Below are positions 62,201 through 64,000 of a stretch of 64,000 nt of DNA, in pieces; position 1 is the stretch's first letter, and every line of letters starts with the position of its first letter. This DNA comes from Azospirillum brasilense. GTDB lineage: Bacteria; Pseudomonadota; Alphaproteobacteria; Azospirillales; Azospirillaceae. The notes beneath the pieces were generated by a model. The model saw only the letters and a program-made list of their open reading frames with translations. It had not been told where the DNA came from and made no database searches. A program made the translations under genes and the position numbers. The stretch is from NCBI RefSeq assembly GCF_008365405.1, contig NZ_QOKV01000023.1:29015-93014 (forward strand), read 5' to 3'.

Positions 62201-64000
62201 GCCTGCCTGTCTTCGCCTTCGGAGCCTCGCCCGGGACCTACACCCTGACCTTCAACGTGACGAACACGGGCACGACCACCAGCGGCGCGTTCCCTATCAG
62301 CATCACCGCGGGGTACAGCGACACCATCTCCCCCATCCCGACGATCGCGGTCAAGTCCGGATCCACGATGGTGACCATCGCCGAGCCCGCCCCCATCCTG
62401 CAAAGCGCGGCGGTGGACGGCACGGCGCTGGTGCTGACCTACGACATGGCGCTGGACGGCACGAACATCCCGGCGGCGAATGGCTTCACGGTCAAGATCG
62501 GCGGTTCGACGGTCTCCGTCACCAACGTCGCGGTGGATGGGGTCAACAAGACGGTCACGCTGACACTCGGTCAGGCGGTCGCCCACACCGACACCGTGAC
62601 GGTCGCCTACTCCGACCCGACCGCCGGCGACGACACCAACGCCGTCCAGAGCACCACGGGCACCGATGCCGCGTCCTTCGCCGCCCAGTCGGTCACCAAC
62701 ACCACGCTCGACCCGAACGGCACCCCGCCGACACTGACGCTCACGCCGGTCAACGGCTACGGCCAGCTCGTGATGGGCAACCCGACCTTCGACCTGTTCG
62801 ATGCCGTCACCGCCTCCACGGTGGACAGCGGGCAGACCTTCACCGGCATGGTGCTGACCGTCCACCACGTCGCGGGCACCGGCACCGACGAGTTCCTGAC
62901 CATCGCCGGAACCGACATCACGCTGAGCGACGGAACCTCGGGCAGCTTCACCGGCGGCAACTACGCGGTCACCCTGGTGAACGGCGTCGCGACGGTGGCG
63001 ATCAGCGGCATGGCGCTGAGCAACAGCGCGATGAGCACGCTGATCGACGGCATCGCCTACAAGACCACGGCATTCTTGGTTTCCAGCCTCAGCCAGACCA
63101 ATTCCGGATTCAGCGAAACGCGCCCCATCGTCCTGCGCTCGATCTCCGACAGCGGCGCCGCGAACAACACGACCGAGGTCAACAAGCTCGTCACCGCGTC
63201 GTTCGGGACGCAGCCGGACAGCCTCTCCCCCATCACCATCACGCCAGACAACCCGACCGCCACCTTCGCCAGCGGCACCTCGACCCAGCTTTCCTTCTCG
63301 GTGAACATCAGCACGGCGCTGACGCTGGTGGGAAGCAATGTCCACTTCGACGTTGCCGCCCCGAGCGGTTGGACGATCGCGAATCTCCAGCTCAACGGGT
63401 CCGCGAACAACATCCTGACCGGCGTCATTCCGATCGGGGTCCAAACGCTGACCTTCGACGTGACAGCGTCCGGCACGGACACGGCCGGCCACTTCCCCAT
63501 CAGCATCTTCACCTCCACCAGCGGCCTGTATCCTCAGGTGTCGATTTCGTCCGGCTCCGTCCTGGTGGCGCTCGCCCCGCCCGCTCCGGTCCTGCAAAGC
63601 GCCGAGGTCGAGGGCACGACGCTGGTCCTGACCTACGACGTCGCGCTGGACGCCGTGAACGGTCCGGCGGCAGGCGCCTTCGAGGTCAAGGCTGGCGGCA
63701 GCACGGTCACCGTCTCCAGCGTCGCCGTGAACAGCGTCAACAAGACGGTCACGCTGACCTTGGCCCAGGCGGTCCAGCACGGGCAGACGGTCACCGTCAG
63801 CTACACCGATCCCACCAGCGGCAACGATGTGGCGGCGATCCAGAACGCGACCGGCGGCAGCGATGCCGCGACGGTCACCAACCAGTCGGTGACGAACAAC
63901 ACGGCCGACACGACGCCGCCGTCGATCACCACGGTGACGATCCCCGACCAGGCGGCCAAGGTCGGCGACACGGTGACGGTGACGATCACCGTGGCCTCGG
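59275..64000 (+). CDS. Giant DUF4347 / SWM-repeat adhesin-like protein, partial
   Basis: Open to the window end: 1,575 codons and no stop. Residues 1-185 are a DUF4347 domain (ALHVLCHGFEGGLQLGAARL, ILLYGCNVASGHGESF), typical of the N-terminus of large surface or type I-secreted proteins without a Sec signal. SWM-type flagellar-system-associated repeats follow (about 186-302, 304-422, 1040-1146, 1439-1544). Four longer beta-repeats lie at about 422-582, 587-747, 752-912 and 1152-1312, and two further domains at about 916-1040 and 1316-1439. A 400-residue block is thus duplicated. The C-terminal secretion signal, if any, is outside the window. ATG 59275; weak ribosome site. Confidence 0.85.
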   Translation, partial: MSEASTVAPTTRVTTSGRFLRTATEIAVIDTALAGWRDLRAGLPPGVEAVLIGEGRDGVAVMAQALAGRHGIRALHVLCHGFEGGLQLGAARLDEAALTAREAELTAIGACLAQEGDILLYGCNVASGHGESFLDALAGITDAAMAASRTLTGAAELGGDWDLSWTRGTVRTEALRIDQYRGVLAAPFFDEAFAYTGENTITLKYDDSLDSTSNPLLTHFVATNGTVNAGTGSILINGTPVALISAVVSDNLVTLTVGHQFQLNDSVAFRYEDPAGDDATGVIQAPYGLDTFSVDVSVTVLTARPPAFVSASAQSGGNKVVLSFDQALDDNNPPSIQQFFGSSSTSGQIRINGVYYNVSGVDVIGSTVIVEVGNGYIFQSGDAVSLRYYDGDTVDSTTAIQNQGGVDIPDFRTSFTVQLHAPTVTATGGTPTYSGSQTLPLFSSATASTNDSGQIFTAMTVTVTGMLDGANEALYFTVPGMMGPLELYLVDGASHFADPVQMSATRVTGTVSVSNGTATIRISGMALSDAEMASLINDITYYNAAGTPSDGQRIIAVTGLTDDGGSVDTGDITGVSATINVGTPASSLPTLTATGNAPTYTQGDASGADLFSGVTASTNDSGQVFTGLTLTITNVTDDEALLGIGTNPLALSSSAPVVVPGIIGSGMGVVASVTKTGTTATITLTGLDHSDSQLAALIDGLTYTNSSSTVTPGDRVITVTSVTDGGGSNNTASLTGVSTTVSVAGASTTSIAPTLTLTAEDTYGQSLALGTVTADLFDGVTASTVDGGQTFTGMVLTVHGVLTGPNERLTIGGTSITLTAGTGVFSKGNYVVTVVNGVATVTLSGMSLTDSEMNALIDDLAYACDNAGISLAPSDQLPLTDTRSIVLRSITDSGASNNTTVLNKVATVSLGQKDSQSPMITVTPTVPTVTFAPGTTTAVSFTVTVANPATIGDGALFFNVKAPDGLTISNVKMNGGLPVFAFGASPGTYTLTFNVTNTGTTTSGAFPISITAGYSDTISPIPTIAVKSGSTMVTIAEPAPILQSAAVDGTALVLTYDMALDGTNIPAANGFTVKIGGSTVSVTNVAVDGVNKTVTLTLGQAVAHTDTVTVAYSDPTAGDDTNAVQSTTGTDAASFAAQSVTNTTLDPNGTPPTLTLTPVNGYGQLVMGNPTFDLFDAVTASTVDSGQTFTGMVLTVHHVAGTGTDEFLTIAGTDITLSDGTSGSFTGGNYAVTLVNGVATVAISGMALSNSAMSTLIDGIAYKTTAFLVSSLSQTNSGFSETRPIVLRSISDSGAANNTTEVNKLVTASFGTQPDSLSPITITPDNPTATFASGTSTQLSFSVNISTALTLVGSNVHFDVAAPSGWTIANLQLNGSANNILTGVIPIGVQTLTFDVTASGTDTAGHFPISIFTSTSGLYPQVSISSGSVLVALAPPAPVLQSAEVEGTTLVLTYDVALDAVNGPAAGAFEVKAGGSTVTVSSVAVNSVNKTVTLTLAQAVQHGQTVTVSYTDPTSGNDVAAIQNATGGSDAATVTNQSVTNNTADTTPPSITTVTIPDQAAKVGDTVTVTITVAS

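Noticed and set aside
60601..63780. A long open frame of 1,059 codons on the minus strand opposite the giant repeat gene
   Set aside because: It is antisense to a repetitive, GC-rich coding frame; its translation is low complexity, and the plus frame shows clear domains throughout.

Overview
The window is GC-rich chromosomal DNA from an alphaproteobacterium, most likely Azospirillum or a close Rhodospirillales relative. This is inferred from gene content, not from a marker gene. Supporting content: alphaproteobacterial small families (DUF1192, DUF4169, DUF465, a TrcR-like DUF1013 protein), a nifQ gene, a sigma-54 flagellar hook promoter, several glycosyltransferases and a methyl-accepting chemotaxis protein. 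No rRNA, insertion sequence, integrase or CRISPR array was seen. There is one tRNA (Tyr, GTA).

Layout. 0-4.4 kb: queG, then a leftward envelope-polysaccharide cluster (O-antigen ligase, GT9 glycosyltransferase, flippase-like membrane protein). 4.5-9.9 kb: a large chemoreceptor, an Eis-type acetyltransferase and an acyl-CoA ligase. 10-16 kb: a leftward run of YbaK, proC, YbjN, ubiK and a giant AsmA protein, with a 23-bp tandem repeat between asmA and ubiK. 16-21.3 kb: small alphaproteobacterial genes, a quinone oxidoreductase, a TrcR-like regulator, ubiX and a beta-carbonic anhydrase. 21.5-24.7 kb: a lone flgE behind a perfect sigma-54 promoter, converging on a TPR glycosyltransferase. 25-29.6 kb: a 6-phosphofructokinase cluster and, divergently, ydcH-purE-purK closed by a strong terminator. 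29.8-35.4 kb: a PAS/degenerate-GGDEF/EAL protein, fumC and small proteins. 35.5-39.8 kb: GNAT acetyltransferases and two glycosyltransferases.

40-46.7 kb: a tandem pair of secreted tail-collar proteins without phage neighbours, a hydroxyacid-oxoacid transhydrogenase, a giant DUF2339 membrane protein and a DUF72 protein. 47-51 kb: a lytic transglycosylase, YkvA, YjbQ, CoxG, NifQ and tRNA-Tyr. 51-58.8 kb: a response regulator with a lipoprotein, then a soluble hybrid histidine kinase followed by a three-subunit molybdenum hydroxylase (triheme cytochrome c, 2Fe-2S subunit, Tat-exported Mo subunit). 59.3 kb to the end: the 5' part of a giant DUF4347/SWM-repeat surface or secreted protein that runs off the window.

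Themes. Cell-surface polysaccharide and motility genes recur (O-antigen ligase, glycosyltransferases, flgE, chemoreceptor). CoxG, NifQ and the Mo hydroxylase form a loose molybdenum neighbourhood between 49.5 and 58.8 kb. The least explained elements are the secreted tail-collar twins, the giant repeat protein with its AT-rich leader, and the dyad-bearing tandem repeat at 12.5 kb.
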